A stretch of DNA of 50,570 nucleotides. Origin: a virus. Below are positions 22,346-31,028 of this stretch, one piece after another (positions within the stretch are counted from its first letter, which is position 1; each line of letters opens with the position of its first letter). The notes under the pieces were generated by a model, which made no database searches, was not told the origin of the DNA, and saw only the letters and a list, made by a program, of their open reading frames with translations. The translations under genes were made by a program, and so were the position numbers. The stretch lies in IMG/VR virus record IMGVR_UViG_3300031857_018492, positions 1 through 50,570 of that record, one strand, 5' to 3'.

Positions 22346-24892
22346 ATGGCAGCACCGATCTGGAAAACCACAGCGGGCAAAATAGCGATTATAAACGAGC
22401 AATCGTTCTATTCCTATCAACTGGAAGCTGAAGATGCTGACAGTACCACTTTGACCTACTCCAAGGTTGCAGGCACTCTACCACCAGGTATTGAACTTAC
22501 TACTGATGGAGTACTGCAAGGCGTACCGTCTGAAGTTGCCACAAGATCCCTTTACAACTTCGTAGTGCGAGTTTCAGACGGTACCAATATAGCAGATCGC
22601 ACATTCAGTTTACAGGTCAAAGGTGCAGATGCTCCTGTGATAGAAACACCTGCAGGCGAATTAGATCTGACTGATTCTTCTAAACCCACATACAAATGGG
22701 TATTGGATGGCAGTTATATAGAATATCAAATAGAAGCTTCTGATACTGACACAGCCGCTGGACAAACTCTAGTGTATGACATAGCAGGAGGATCTCTACC
22801 ACCAGGTGTTACCATAAGCACATCAGGATTGATATCAGGCACTGTGTTATTAGCTGATGATGAAAGGTATGGAGCCATAGGAGGATATGATGACAGCACA
22901 GTTGGTTATGCTTTCGATGACTCTCCATTCGATCCCACAGTGTATTCTACTTCAAGATCAGTGAACTATGAATTCACAATAAGAGTCACAGATGGAACCA
23001 CTTCAGTGGAACAGATCAACAGCATATTTGTTTTCACAGCAGATTTTTGGCGAGTAGACAATAACAGAATTTCAGTGGATCAGAATGTCTATGATGGTTT
23101 TCCACTGGTGATGAGTTTAAGTGCTAATCGAAGACCAGTGTTCTTAACTCCAAGCAATTTAGGCACATTCCGACATGACAATCAATGTGTAATCAAAATT
23201 GATGTGGTAGACTTTGATCCATTACAGGCCTCTCTCGAGTACAGCATTGTGGGAGGAGCTCTGCCCACAGGATTGAGCATAGATATAACCACCGGTGAAA
23301 TATATGGAGCTCTACCCACACAGGCAGCCATAGAATCAGAATACAGTTTCACAGTGAGAGCCAATCGAACTCCGCTGGCTGGTGTAACAGTGTTCACTGA
23401 TAAAACATTCACAATGACGGTGATTGGCAACATTGATGTGGGTATTGCTTTCTTAACTGGTACTGATATAGGCACAATTACACCAGGTATACCTTCTTTG
23501 TTTTCTATAGAAGCTGAAGCAGCAGAAACTAACCGAGTATTGACTTATTCTGTCACAGCAGGATCGCTACCGCCAGGATTGTCTCTATCCTCACAGGGCA
23601 ATATTATAGGTAAGGTGGATCTCACAGAATTTAGAATATTAGATGATTCCGCTACATCATTTGATTACATATTCACTGTGAATGTGAGTGATCAATATCA
23701 ATCAGCCGCTGCTAATAAACAATTCACTATCACTGTGTATCTTCCTTACAGTGTAGAATATGGCAATATGTCAGCTCAAGGATTACTATCCAATAGAGTT
23801 AATTCTGTTTCTGATCGTGATTTATTCTATTCTATAGCACAGGATCCCAACATCAACAATGATGACGTAATATTTCGATCAGAAGATCCAGCATTCGGTG
23901 TGAGACAGAGTCCAGACATGTTACTGATAGCAGGATTAGAACATCAAACTCTCACAACATTACAACAGGTCATGGAACAAAATCATGAACCCAAGACACT
24001 GTATTTTGGAAACATAAAAACAGCAGTGGCTCGACAGAATGGTGTTGTAAAATATGAAGTGGTATACATAGAGATGGTGGATAATCTTGTGAATAATGAT
24101 GGAATATCCGTACCTAAAAGCATCACATTACGCACAGATATTCACAGACCGATGTTAGGTCCTGTAGCAGATGTAACTAGAATCACCACAGACAACTATG
24201 ATGATTATACTGTTACCACAGATGGTGGTTTAAGTTTCAGTATATCAGGTAGTAAAATTAGATATGCTCATCCGTTAAGTTCAGATCTTGGCACATTTGA
24301 AAAATTATTTCCTAATGCTATAGCGAACATGAGATCTGTTATGAAAAATTTAGGACAAAAAGAATTCATACATTTACCTCTATGGATGAGAACTTCGCAA
24401 GATGGATCAGGAGTACCATTGGGTTATAAACCAGCTGTAGTTTTAGCATATTGTAAACCAGGCAAATCTGCACTCGTAAGAAGAAGAATATTAGACAAAA
24501 ATATTGATTTTAAAAAAATCTTTTTCCGTATAGATCGTTATGTGGTTAATGCTGGTCGAGTGGACACAGGCACAATAATTCCAGATGGCAGTACTCGAAC
24601 ATTTACATTAAATGAAATTGTGCATGAAGAAGAGATTAAAATTAGAACAAACTCTCATGTGTTAAGATATGGGGATCAAGTCACAGCAGACAATGATGAA
24701 GATCCTACATATCTCAGTGCAGATACTCTGATACGATCTGCAGATTACGAGCCAGAGTTCTATCTAACACACGATACTGTTACCAAAAAAACCACCATTA
24801 ATTTTACCAACGCTCCGGCTGCTAGTGTTAAAATTACAGTGGAGAGACAGGGAGATAAATATCTAGCATTTAGAAGGAAACTAAAAGAATAA
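22346..24892 (+). CDS. Large adhesin/tail-fibre protein with Ig-like repeats
   Basis: An 848-residue protein. Residues about 1-490 hold at least four Ig-like repeats of the He_PIG/cadherin-like type, each with a phrase like GTLPPGIELTTDGVLQGVP followed by a strand pair containing F-T-V-R-A/V-x-D/N. The C-terminal 350 residues form a different domain (with RQSPDMLLIAG and FRIDRYVVNAG) that I do not recognise but which may trimerise or bind the baseplate. Good AAGGAG site and late box upstream. It is the largest fibre gene here and a prime receptor-binding candidate. Confidence 0.78.
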   Translation: MAAPIWKTTAGKIAIINEQSFYSYQLEAEDADSTTLTYSKVAGTLPPGIELTTDGVLQGVPSEVATRSLYNFVVRVSDGTNIADRTFSLQVKGADAPVIETPAGELDLTDSSKPTYKWVLDGSYIEYQIEASDTDTAAGQTLVYDIAGGSLPPGVTISTSGLISGTVLLADDERYGAIGGYDDSTVGYAFDDSPFDPTVYSTSRSVNYEFTIRVTDGTTSVEQINSIFVFTADFWRVDNNRISVDQNVYDGFPLVMSLSANRRPVFLTPSNLGTFRHDNQCVIKIDVVDFDPLQASLEYSIVGGALPTGLSIDITTGEIYGALPTQAAIESEYSFTVRANRTPLAGVTVFTDKTFTMTVIGNIDVGIAFLTGTDIGTITPGIPSLFSIEAEAAETNRVLTYSVTAGSLPPGLSLSSQGNIIGKVDLTEFRILDDSATSFDYIFTVNVSDQYQSAAANKQFTITVYLPYSVEYGNMSAQGLLSNRVNSVSDRDLFYSIAQDPNINNDDVIFRSEDPAFGVRQSPDMLLIAGLEHQTLTTLQQVMEQNHEPKTLYFGNIKTAVARQNGVVKYEVVYIEMVDNLVNNDGISVPKSITLRTDIHRPMLGPVADVTRITTDNYDDYTVTTDGGLSFSISGSKIRYAHPLSSDLGTFEKLFPNAIANMRSVMKNLGQKEFIHLPLWMRTSQDGSGVPLGYKPAVVLAYCKPGKSALVRRRILDKNIDFKKIFFRIDRYVVNAGRVDTGTIIPDGSTRTFTLNEIVHEEEIKIRTNSHVLRYGDQVTADNDEDPTYLSADTLIRSADYEPEFYLTHDTVTKKTTINFTNAPAASVKITVERQGDKYLAFRRKLKE

Positions 24893-24893
24893 T

Positions 24894-25457
24894 ATGTCAA
24901 GCAATATAGTACCAGGCAATATAGATAGCTCTTTTCCTGTAGCAGGACAAGACAATAGTTCACAGGGATTTCGAGATAATTTTACAGCAATTAAAAATAA
25001 TTTCACAGAAGCCAGGGACGAAATTGTAGATCTACAGGACAACAAAGCGAGCACTGACACTAATACTAGTTTCAATGATTACGTAGTTACTAGAGCCACT
25101 CTTAAAGATTGTGCTGAAACTGTTTATGCACATGGCTCTGTGTCAGGATCTGTGATTTTAAATCACGAGAGTGGTCATTATCAAACTATCACTACCAGTG
25201 GTTCAATCACTCTGGCTTTTAATAACTGGCCTGCTTCAGCTAAACTGGGTAGAATAATATTAGATATCACATTTGCAAACACAGCACATACTTTAACTGT
25301 AACATCGGCTACACTGGTTGCAGACAATGTAACAGGATTTGACAGTGGCACAGATATCATCACTGTGGCTGGCACAGGCAGATATCTCTATGAGTTTGTC
25401 ACAGCAAACGGTGGTACCACTGTGCTGATGCATCAAATAGGCAAACTGTACGTCTAA
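24894..25457 (+). CDS. Tail-fibre-associated protein
   Basis: A 187-residue protein. The N-terminus (FPVAGQDNSSQGFRDNFTAI) is a second type of fibre docking module, with the N-F-x-x-I-K-N-N-F pattern common in marine T4-type phage fibres. A helical linker follows, then a C-terminal beta domain. One base after the large adhesin gene, so likely coexpressed and part of the same distal tail structure. Confidence 0.72.
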   Translation: MSSNIVPGNIDSSFPVAGQDNSSQGFRDNFTAIKNNFTEARDEIVDLQDNKASTDTNTSFNDYVVTRATLKDCAETVYAHGSVSGSVILNHESGHYQTITTSGSITLAFNNWPASAKLGRIILDITFANTAHTLTVTSATLVADNVTGFDSGTDIITVAGTGRYLYEFVTANGGTTVLMHQIGKLYV

Positions 25458-25466
25458 CATATAACA

Positions 25467-25721
25467 ATGTATTTTCATCCATTACAAGAAGAACTCGGTA
25501 ATATGCCCGAAGCGGAACTTGGAAAACGTATTAGAGAACTTACCAAAAAAATAGCACAGGCCAAAAGATGGATGAGGAATCCAGAACTACTGGCACAACT
25601 GCAGAATGCTTTGGTATCTTACCAAGACGAGCAGAGACGCAGACGATTAAAGACCTGGCAAGACGAATATAAAAAAGCTCGAGGAGAACCAGATATGGGC
25701 GAGCTGATCAATATCGAATAA
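25467..25721 (+). CDS. Small helical protein
   Basis: An 84-residue, highly charged helical protein (repeated E/K/R; RRRRLKTWQDEYKKARGE near the end). No membrane segment. It fits small conserved proteins seen after fibre genes in cyanomyophages, but I cannot name it. Confidence 0.62.
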   Translation: MYFHPLQEELGNMPEAELGKRIRELTKKIAQAKRWMRNPELLAQLQNALVSYQDEQRRRRLKTWQDEYKKARGEPDMGELINIE

Positions 25722-25731
25722 TAACTACAGG

Positions 25732-26367
25732 ATGAAGAGCAAATCTTTCTCTTGGAAAACAGAATTTCGCACAGTCATAATCGTAGGTGATGAGTTGTTT
25801 CATAATCAGTATGATGTGACCTGTCATATCTCTCCCATCACCGCCGATCTTGCAGAGCAGAGTGAATATTTTGAGCGATTAAAAAGCCTCTATCAATTAG
25901 TATTTGCTAATACCATTATTACCTGGAGAGATGAGGATCTTTACCAATTATTAAAATTAAACAGCGATAATCGATTCATAGAGCTACCACGACCTCCCTA
26001 TGATCAAGTGATGGCAGCAGCTTGTTTTGCCAAAAGCAATGCCATATTAGAAGGTAAAATCACAGTGGATCGACTGCAATTGGGCAGTTATCAAGGCGAT
26101 GGTATAGTGTACACTATAGAGAAAGATGGCCCAGAATTAGAGCTATTAGACGTTGACAATTGGTTCTCTGCCAAGTACAATAAGATGGATCCATGGTGGT
26201 TAAGACCCGACACGGCGACTTATGATGAAGAATTGGAAAAAGGCATATACACAGGACATTTCAGCTGGAACAAAGAGATCGCTGAGGTTGACGAACACCG
26301 AGAAAATGCTAAAATATTTGAATTTAATCCAAAGGTTTTAGATGGTGGCAAAGGCAAGAAGAAATAA
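25732..26367 (+). CDS. Unknown 211-aa protein
   Basis: A soluble, acidic protein with Trp-rich segments (DNWFSAKYNKMDPWWLRPD) and a lysine-rich C-terminus. It overlaps the DnaE-like gene by 26 bases, so the two are translationally linked. No family recognised. The AGGATG at the start may act as a weak ribosome site. Confidence 0.65.
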   Translation: MKSKSFSWKTEFRTVIIVGDELFHNQYDVTCHISPITADLAEQSEYFERLKSLYQLVFANTIITWRDEDLYQLLKLNSDNRFIELPRPPYDQVMAAACFAKSNAILEGKITVDRLQLGSYQGDGIVYTIEKDGPELELLDVDNWFSAKYNKMDPWWLRPDTATYDEELEKGIYTGHFSWNKEIAEVDEHRENAKIFEFNPKVLDGGKGKKK

Positions 26368-26866
26368 TTGGGGTGATTGCGTTTATGACGAGCAGAGCAT
26401 CATTGAACATCTCTATCAAAATCCCTCAGCAGATATCAGTCAACTCTATATAGAAAATACAGAACCATATCTCACAGCTCTAGCGGAGTTAGGCATAGAT
26501 TTACCCGTAATAAAAGGAGAACCTCAACACAATGAAACTCCGGAAGAATTTGATTCGAGATTACAATCTCAGTGGCACATGCCTACAAATTACAGTGATT
26601 TAGATGTGTTAAAATATCTTTTGGATAGATGTCAAACAGATCAAGAAAGAGAGCGAGTACAGACAGAATATGCTTTGTTTGAGAAGAAGAATTTTACCAA
26701 GGTTCTACAATTTTTAATATATTTTGTAGACACACTGAGAGCTAATAACATAGTATGGGGTGTAGGACGAGGCAGCTCAGTGGCTAGTTTTTGCTTATTT
26801 TTAATAGGTATACACAAGATAAATCCACTGCTGTATGCTTTGGACCACCGTGAATTTTTGCGATGA
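26342..26866 (+). CDS. DnaE-like fragment lacking the catalytic acids
   Basis: A 174-residue protein. Its C-terminal 40 residues (IVWGVGRGSSVASFCLFLIG, then a D-H-R-E-F-L-R ending) match the GRGS motif region of bacterial DNA polymerase III alpha, which reads G-R-G-S-A-x-x-S then x-E-R-F-L-N. In DnaE the catalytic P-D-x-D-x-D motif follows directly; here the ORF stops exactly before it. So this cannot polymerise by itself. It could be a decoy, a nucleotide or clamp-binding module, or half of a split protein. Related short proteins are annotated in T4-type marine phages, as I recall. Confidence 0.68.
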   Translation: MVAKARRNNWGDCVYDEQSIIEHLYQNPSADISQLYIENTEPYLTALAELGIDLPVIKGEPQHNETPEEFDSRLQSQWHMPTNYSDLDVLKYLLDRCQTDQERERVQTEYALFEKKNFTKVLQFLIYFVDTLRANNIVWGVGRGSSVASFCLFLIGIHKINPLLYALDHREFLR

Positions 26867-26896
26867 TAAGTAAAAGCACACAAGGAGTAATATAAT

Positions 26897-27283
26897 ATGG
26901 TAGCAAGACAGTCAAATAGAAAACTTTACAGAACCATGCAAGGTCGTATGGTGGATATTGAAAAACTAAGAGCATCTAATGAAAACGTTAAAGCTGTGGG
27001 CAATATGAGTGTCAACGCTCGAGGCGATGTGTTAGGAGCAGGTGGACAGGTTATCAAGAGTAAAGAAGAGCAGATGAAAGAATATTATGACGCTCCAAAA
27101 GGTCAAGTCAGTGATGTTAGAACCAGAACTGTTAGAGAATCTAGACCTCAACCGATACCTCAAACACAAGTGGTACAAACACAAGTAGTGAATCCACAAG
27201 CAAATAAACCAGCACAGGGCAAAACCATTAACACTTTTAAACCTAAAAAAGGTATTGATGCTGCTCTTGACGGCATAGAATAA
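26897..27283 (+). CDS. Unknown basic, partly disordered protein
   Basis: A 128-residue protein. The N-terminal half is basic (KLYRTMQGRMVDIEKLRASN). The second half is low in complexity with Q/V/P repeats (TQVVQTQVVNPQANKP) and probably disordered. AGGAG stands eleven bases before the ATG. The type is seen in cyanomyophages near replication or virion genes; function unknown. Confidence 0.65.
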   Translation: MVARQSNRKLYRTMQGRMVDIEKLRASNENVKAVGNMSVNARGDVLGAGGQVIKSKEEQMKEYYDAPKGQVSDVRTRTVRESRPQPIPQTQVVQTQVVNPQANKPAQGKTINTFKPKKGIDAALDGIE

Positions 27284-27295
27284 ACATTATATAAT
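27267..27295 (+). promoter_or_regulatory. Sigma70 promoter, nearly leaderless
   Basis: TTGACG (27267-27272), 17 bases, TATAAT (27290-27295), nine bases, ATG at 27305. The transcript would have only about three bases before the start codon. Confidence 0.7.
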
Positions 27296-27304
27296 ATAAC
27301 CACT

Positions 27305-27715
27305 ATGGTGGATATAATATCAGACTTACAGAAAAAAGGATTCGGTTCTCACGGAGGACTACAGCACACAGTCAGCGATTCAGACATACAACCCATCGGA
27401 AAAAGAGTTCTAGTTTATAAGATGAGATTTGGTGATATTAAGACTAAAGGTGGATTAATACTACTGGATGATGATGGCAAAGAACAGGGCATACATCCGC
27501 GATGGGGTCGAGTATATGCTGTGGGAGCAAAACAAGAAGATGTCAGTGTGGGACAATGGATATTGGTTGCACATGGTCGTTGGACTCGTGGTATGATTGT
27601 GGAGAAAGATGGTGTTAAAGAAGAAGTGAGAATGGTAGATGAGAAAGATATCTTATTAGTTTCAGACGAAGAACCTCAAGACGAAGTTGCCAAACAGGCT
27701 GGGTATAGCGCCTAG
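27305..27715 (+). CDS. GroES/gp31-type co-chaperonin
   Basis: A 136-residue Cpn10-fold protein. PIGKRVLVYKM, KTKGGLILLDD, PRWGRVYAVG and GQWILVAHGRWTRG follow the order of GroES strands, with a mobile-loop-sized segment around residues 48-62. In T4, gp31 replaces host GroES on GroEL to fold the capsid protein; this is likely its counterpart. Expressed from its own near-leaderless promoter. Confidence 0.82.
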   Translation: MVDIISDLQKKGFGSHGGLQHTVSDSDIQPIGKRVLVYKMRFGDIKTKGGLILLDDDGKEQGIHPRWGRVYAVGAKQEDVSVGQWILVAHGRWTRGMIVEKDGVKEEVRMVDEKDILLVSDEEPQDEVAKQAGYSA

Positions 27716-27721
27716 CAATAA

Positions 27722-28447
27722 ATGAGTGAATTAAAAAGATTAATGAAGTTGCGTGAGAACATCACACACTTCTCTGATCAAGCCCCCGAAAAAACAATAA
27801 TAGATCAAATACTCAAAGATGCACACGAGTTAATCCCTGTTAAAAATAATATGTGGAACTACCAAATAGATGTGTGGGGACCAGAACATGCAGAAGAAAA
27901 AAGATTAGTAGCTCTACAAACTGTCACAGGACCAGACAAAAGAATTTTTGCCGCTGGAGGCAAAGAAGAAGACAATATAAAACTATTAGAAGAGATATAC
28001 GAAGGATGGAAGAATAAAAGAGAAATCATGAGGAATGGTATAAAAATTGAGAGTACATATCAAGGTTTTGGATTTAATGATCAAGTACGAGCACCTTATC
28101 TTTTAGTGTATTATCAAAGACCAGGTATACCCACAGAAAAACAAAAAAAGCAAAAATACAATGAAAAAATAATTGGATATGCTGATAGAACAGAACATCA
28201 GTGGATGATATCAGCCTCAATGCATGCCTATGGTACAACTCTTTTAAGTGCCGAACAAGGACTATATGCTTCATTCTGTAAATGTTATTATCACAGTTAT
28301 AAAAATTTTAATAATATATTAGCACCATTAAAACATGGCTTTTCTAACGTAGCATTTCTTCTAGGCATCGGTTATCGTGATAAAGAATTACCTTATTTTA
28401 AAAACAAGATCAAACCCAATTACGAAGAAATAGTTAATTGGAAATAA
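27722..28447 (+). CDS. Nitroreductase-like flavoprotein
   Basis: A 241-residue protein. The N-terminus (LRENITHFSDQAPEKTIIDQ, then P-V-K-N-N-M-W-N-Y) follows the nitroreductase pattern R-x-S/I-x-x-F-x-x-x-x-P ... N-x-Q-P-W. APYLLVYY and a C-terminal region with AEQGLYASFCKCYY, then VAFLLGIGYRD, fit the FMN-binding half. It likely reduces a small molecule with NAD(P)H; supply of reduced flavin to the halogenase homologue is a speculative link. It lies six bases after the GroES gene. Confidence 0.6.
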   Translation: MSELKRLMKLRENITHFSDQAPEKTIIDQILKDAHELIPVKNNMWNYQIDVWGPEHAEEKRLVALQTVTGPDKRIFAAGGKEEDNIKLLEEIYEGWKNKREIMRNGIKIESTYQGFGFNDQVRAPYLLVYYQRPGIPTEKQKKQKYNEKIIGYADRTEHQWMISASMHAYGTTLLSAEQGLYASFCKCYYHSYKNFNNILAPLKHGFSNVAFLLGIGYRDKELPYFKNKIKPNYEEIVNWK

Positions 28448-28451
28448 TCAG

Positions 28452-28480
28452 TTGATTTTTTTATGTATCTGTGTTAATAT
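28452..28480 (+). promoter_or_regulatory. Sigma70-like promoter of clamp-loader operon, leaderless
   Basis: TTGATT (28452-28457), 17 bases, TAATAT (28475-28480), six bases, ATG at 28487. Words and spacing are identical to the promoter at 8409-8437. Confidence 0.62.
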
Positions 28481-28486
28481 ACTCAT

Positions 28487-28681
28487 ATGACACAAGAAAA
28501 TAAACAAGGACCTTTCTACGCAGCATTCCAGGGAAATACCACAGGAGTTATCAAACAAGAATTAGTAACTTATAGAATCCGAGACGGAGTATTAGTTAAA
28601 GAAACTGTTCAAAGGAATTACTCTGAGAATGATTACACTGATAATTTCTCTGTGACTCCATTAGCCGAAGTAAAAGAATGA
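28487..28681 (+). CDS. Small protein (64 aa)
   Basis: A 64-residue protein with beta-like strands (TYRIRDGVLVKETVQRNY) and an acidic tail. It is the first gene of the clamp-loader operon and shares ATGA with the next gene. No family recognised. Confidence 0.6.
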   Translation: MTQENKQGPFYAAFQGNTTGVIKQELVTYRIRDGVLVKETVQRNYSENDYTDNFSVTPLAEVKE

Positions 28682-28854
28682 AAATTCAAAACAAAGACAA
28701 TAGGCTAGGACATTTTCGAGTATCACTGATCAAGAGCGGTGTGAGATTGATTGCAGGATTGTGTTTATGTTTATCAGGCAGTACACTATTGAATATTGCA
28801 GGATTGGCTTTTATCATTGCAGAAATACTAGGTATCGTTGAAGAGGTTGTATGA
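28678..28854 (+). CDS. Small membrane protein (58 aa)
   Basis: A 58-residue ORF overlapping its neighbours by ATGA at both ends. A basic head (MKIQNKDNRLGHFRV) leads into a single strongly hydrophobic segment from about residue 24 to 54 with Gly and Cys. The tight coupling between two good genes supports it as real. Function unknown. Confidence 0.6.
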   Translation: MKIQNKDNRLGHFRVSLIKSGVRLIAGLCLCLSGSTLLNIAGLAFIIAEILGIVEEVV

Positions 28855-29780
28855 AAGAGTTGTGGACAGAGAAGTATAGACCCAATACTTTAAAAGATTA
28901 TGTGGTTCGCGATCAGCGTCAGCGAGAACAAATAGAGAGCTGGATCAAAAGCGGAGCCATCCCTCATTTATTATTTTCAGGTGCACCAGGTGTGGGCAAA
29001 ACTACACTGGCTAAAATATTATTCCATGAATTAAAAGTAGACCCATATGATGTGCTAGAAATTAACGCATCTAGAGAGAACTCTGTGGACACAGTGAGAG
29101 ACAAGATTATAAACTTTGTGCAGATAATGCCGTTTGGTGCTTTTAAATATGTGCTATTGGATGAAGCAGATTATATCACTCCTAATGGCCAGGCAGCACT
29201 GCGTGGTGTGATGGAAACATACCATACATCAGCAAGATTTATATTAACCTGCAACTATCCCAACAGAGTTATTCCAGCACTGCACAGCAGATGTCAAGGA
29301 TTTCATATCGAGACCATAGATAAGAACGAATTCACAGCACGAATAGCACAGATACTAATTGATGAGAAAGTGGAACCAGAATTGGATATACTGGACACGT
29401 ATGTTAAAGCCACATATCCAGACCTAAGAAAATGTATCAATATGGTGCAACAGAATTGCAAAGATGGCAAATTATATGCTCCAGACAAATCAGATAAAGG
29501 TCAGCAAGATTACAGATTAGAGATGGTGGATCTGTTTAAAAAAGGCAAGATATTAGATGCACGAAAATTAGTGTGTTCACAAGCTAGACCCGAAGAAGTG
29601 GAAGATATATTTCGTTGGTTGTATGACAATTTAGAACTTATCAGCAAAGACGATGAGCAACAAGACAAAGCGATATTAACAATCAAACAAGGATTAGTGG
29701 ATCACTCATTCGTAGCAGATCCAGAGATCAACCTTGCGGCTGTAATGATTAAACTAGCGAGAATACACGATGGAAAGTAA
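28851..29780 (+). CDS. 44: Clamp loader ATPase subunit (T4 gp44-like)
   Basis: A 309-residue AAA+ protein that loads the sliding clamp onto primed DNA. It starts WTEKYRPNTLKDYV as in gp44/RFC proteins, with Walker A GAPGVGKTTLAKI, Walker B LLDEADY and the RFC-box arginine segment (PALHSRCQGF). The partner gp62 and the clamp gp45 are not recognised in this window. Translationally coupled to the preceding small membrane protein. Confidence 0.92.
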   Translation: MKELWTEKYRPNTLKDYVVRDQRQREQIESWIKSGAIPHLLFSGAPGVGKTTLAKILFHELKVDPYDVLEINASRENSVDTVRDKIINFVQIMPFGAFKYVLLDEADYITPNGQAALRGVMETYHTSARFILTCNYPNRVIPALHSRCQGFHIETIDKNEFTARIAQILIDEKVEPELDILDTYVKATYPDLRKCINMVQQNCKDGKLYAPDKSDKGQQDYRLEMVDLFKKGKILDARKLVCSQARPEEVEDIFRWLYDNLELISKDDEQQDKAILTIKQGLVDHSFVADPEINLAAVMIKLARIHDGK

Positions 29781-29979
29781 AAAAAGAACCGTAGTAAGAA
29801 TGATTACTTATAGACTTTCTGCTTGGTTATTTACAATTTTTTATACTTGGTTGTTTACTGGAAGTATCAGTTCTGCAACCGGATTTGCTACAGTATTACA
29901 TATTCTTCTTAGTATTGATTATTATATTCATGAAAGAATATGGTTAAAAATTAAATGGGGAAGATTAAATGGGAAGTAA
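29770..29979 (+). CDS. Small membrane protein, DUF2061-like
   Basis: A 69-residue protein with two membrane helices (about 12-32 and 38-53) and a basic C-terminus. RMITYRLSAWLFTIFYTWLF, then HILLSIDYYIHERIW, matches DUF2061 proteins, small inner-membrane proteins of unknown role that are also common in marine phages. It overlaps both neighbours by 11 bases. Confidence 0.75.
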   Translation: MESKKRTVVRMITYRLSAWLFTIFYTWLFTGSISSATGFATVLHILLSIDYYIHERIWLKIKWGRLNGK

Positions 29980-30232
29980 ACATGAAAAGAAAAGATATTT
30001 TGTAGTAAAATATAATATAAAACCTGATGGCAAATTTGATGAGTTTGTTGAACTTAGTAAGAAAAAATTAGGAGCAGGCAAGATTGCCGAAGCAAAAGTA
30101 GTATTGGATTTAGTTGAACAAACAGTTATTAAAGTGGATCTACCTAATGTTCCGAAAGATTTTCCGTTTGACGCTCTATACAAACATTATAGACAATGGT
30201 ATGCAGATGCCATTGACGAATTCTTAAAGTAA
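29969..30232 (+). CDS. Small protein of clamp-loader operon
   Basis: An 87-residue protein, basic at the start and then alternating strands and helices (RYFVVKYNIKPDGKFDEFVE). The layout resembles small conserved cyanomyophage proteins with no known function. It ends one base before the convergent phoH stop, without room for a terminator. Confidence 0.66.
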   Translation: MGSKHEKKRYFVVKYNIKPDGKFDEFVELSKKKLGAGKIAEAKVVLDLVEQTVIKVDLPNVPKDFPFDALYKHYRQWYADAIDEFLK

Positions 30233-30946
30233 TTATTCTCCGTAAATTCCTAACACTTCTGACACAGCAGGATGTCTCTGTATATCCGCTTTGCCTAATT
30301 CTATAAATTTAACGTATTCAGCATTAAAATAATTCTCATATTGCCTTTTAAAATCTACCAATCCATTGCCCACCATTCTGTCTGATTGACGAGTATCTCC
30401 TGTGATAACCATCTGTGATCCTCTGCCCAAACGAGTCATTAACATCTTCATCTGTGAAGGAGTAGAATTTTGCATTTCATCTCCAATAATAAATGCATCT
30501 TTAAATGTTCTTCCTCGCATGAATGCCAGTGGTGCAATTTCTATAGTGCCACGTTTCATCATCTCATCCACTGTGGGTGGCATATAATGACTCTCAAAAA
30601 CATCCAGTATAGGTTTCATCCACGGTTCCATTTTACGATTAATATCACCGGGTAAAAATCCTATTTCTTCGTCCACTGAGCTAGCAGGACGAGTCACAAC
30701 CACTTTATCGATTTCACCTTTTTGTAATCGCTCAATAGCACGCTCTGTAGCCAGCATGGTTTTGCCTGTTCCTGCTGGTCCTAATGCCACTACAATCTTG
30801 TATTGGTAGTTGTTTAATATGTTCAAATACTCCTGCTGACCCGGTGTTCTAGCGGTAGGTCTAGCCGCTTGTTTTTTTTCGGCAAGATAATTCATAAAGT
30901 TAACGATGTTGGATTGTTGTTTTTGACGTCTGTGTTTACGAGACAT
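30233..30946 (-). CDS. phoH: PhoH-family ATPase
   Basis: A 237-residue P-loop ATPase on the minus strand. Walker A is GPAGTGKTMLAT; TRPASSVDEEIGFLPGD, IIGDEMQNSTP and ITGDTRQSD are the family signature blocks. PhoH is carried by most marine T4-type phages; it is linked to phosphate stress in some bacteria, and a nucleic-acid or ribosome-associated role has been proposed. The N-terminal extension is basic (MSRKHRRQKQQ). It faces away from the 31029 gene, with a shared 5' region of about 80 bases. Confidence 0.93.
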   Translation of the reverse strand: MSRKHRRQKQQSNIVNFMNYLAEKKQAARPTARTPGQQEYLNILNNYQYKIVVALGPAGTGKTMLATERAIERLQKGEIDKVVVTRPASSVDEEIGFLPGDINRKMEPWMKPILDVFESHYMPPTVDEMMKRGTIEIAPLAFMRGRTFKDAFIIGDEMQNSTPSQMKMLMTRLGRGSQMVITGDTRQSDRMVGNGLVDFKRQYENYFNAEYVKFIELGKADIQRHPAVSEVLGIYGE

Positions 30947-31013
30947 TGTATAAAATTACTTACCACTTTACCACAAGAGATATATGAGCATAAATTACAA
31001 ACAAGAAAAGCAG

Positions 31014-31021
31014 CATAAATA
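31014..31021 (+). promoter_or_regulatory. Late promoter box deciding the next start
   Basis: CATAAATA seven bases before the ATG at 31029. Transcription from here would exclude the in-frame upstream ATG at 30984. Confidence 0.6.
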
Positions 31022-31028
31022 CACAACC

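Noticed and set aside
26342-26866. A functional DNA polymerase III alpha subunit
   Set aside because: The ORF ends before the catalytic aspartates and is far too short.
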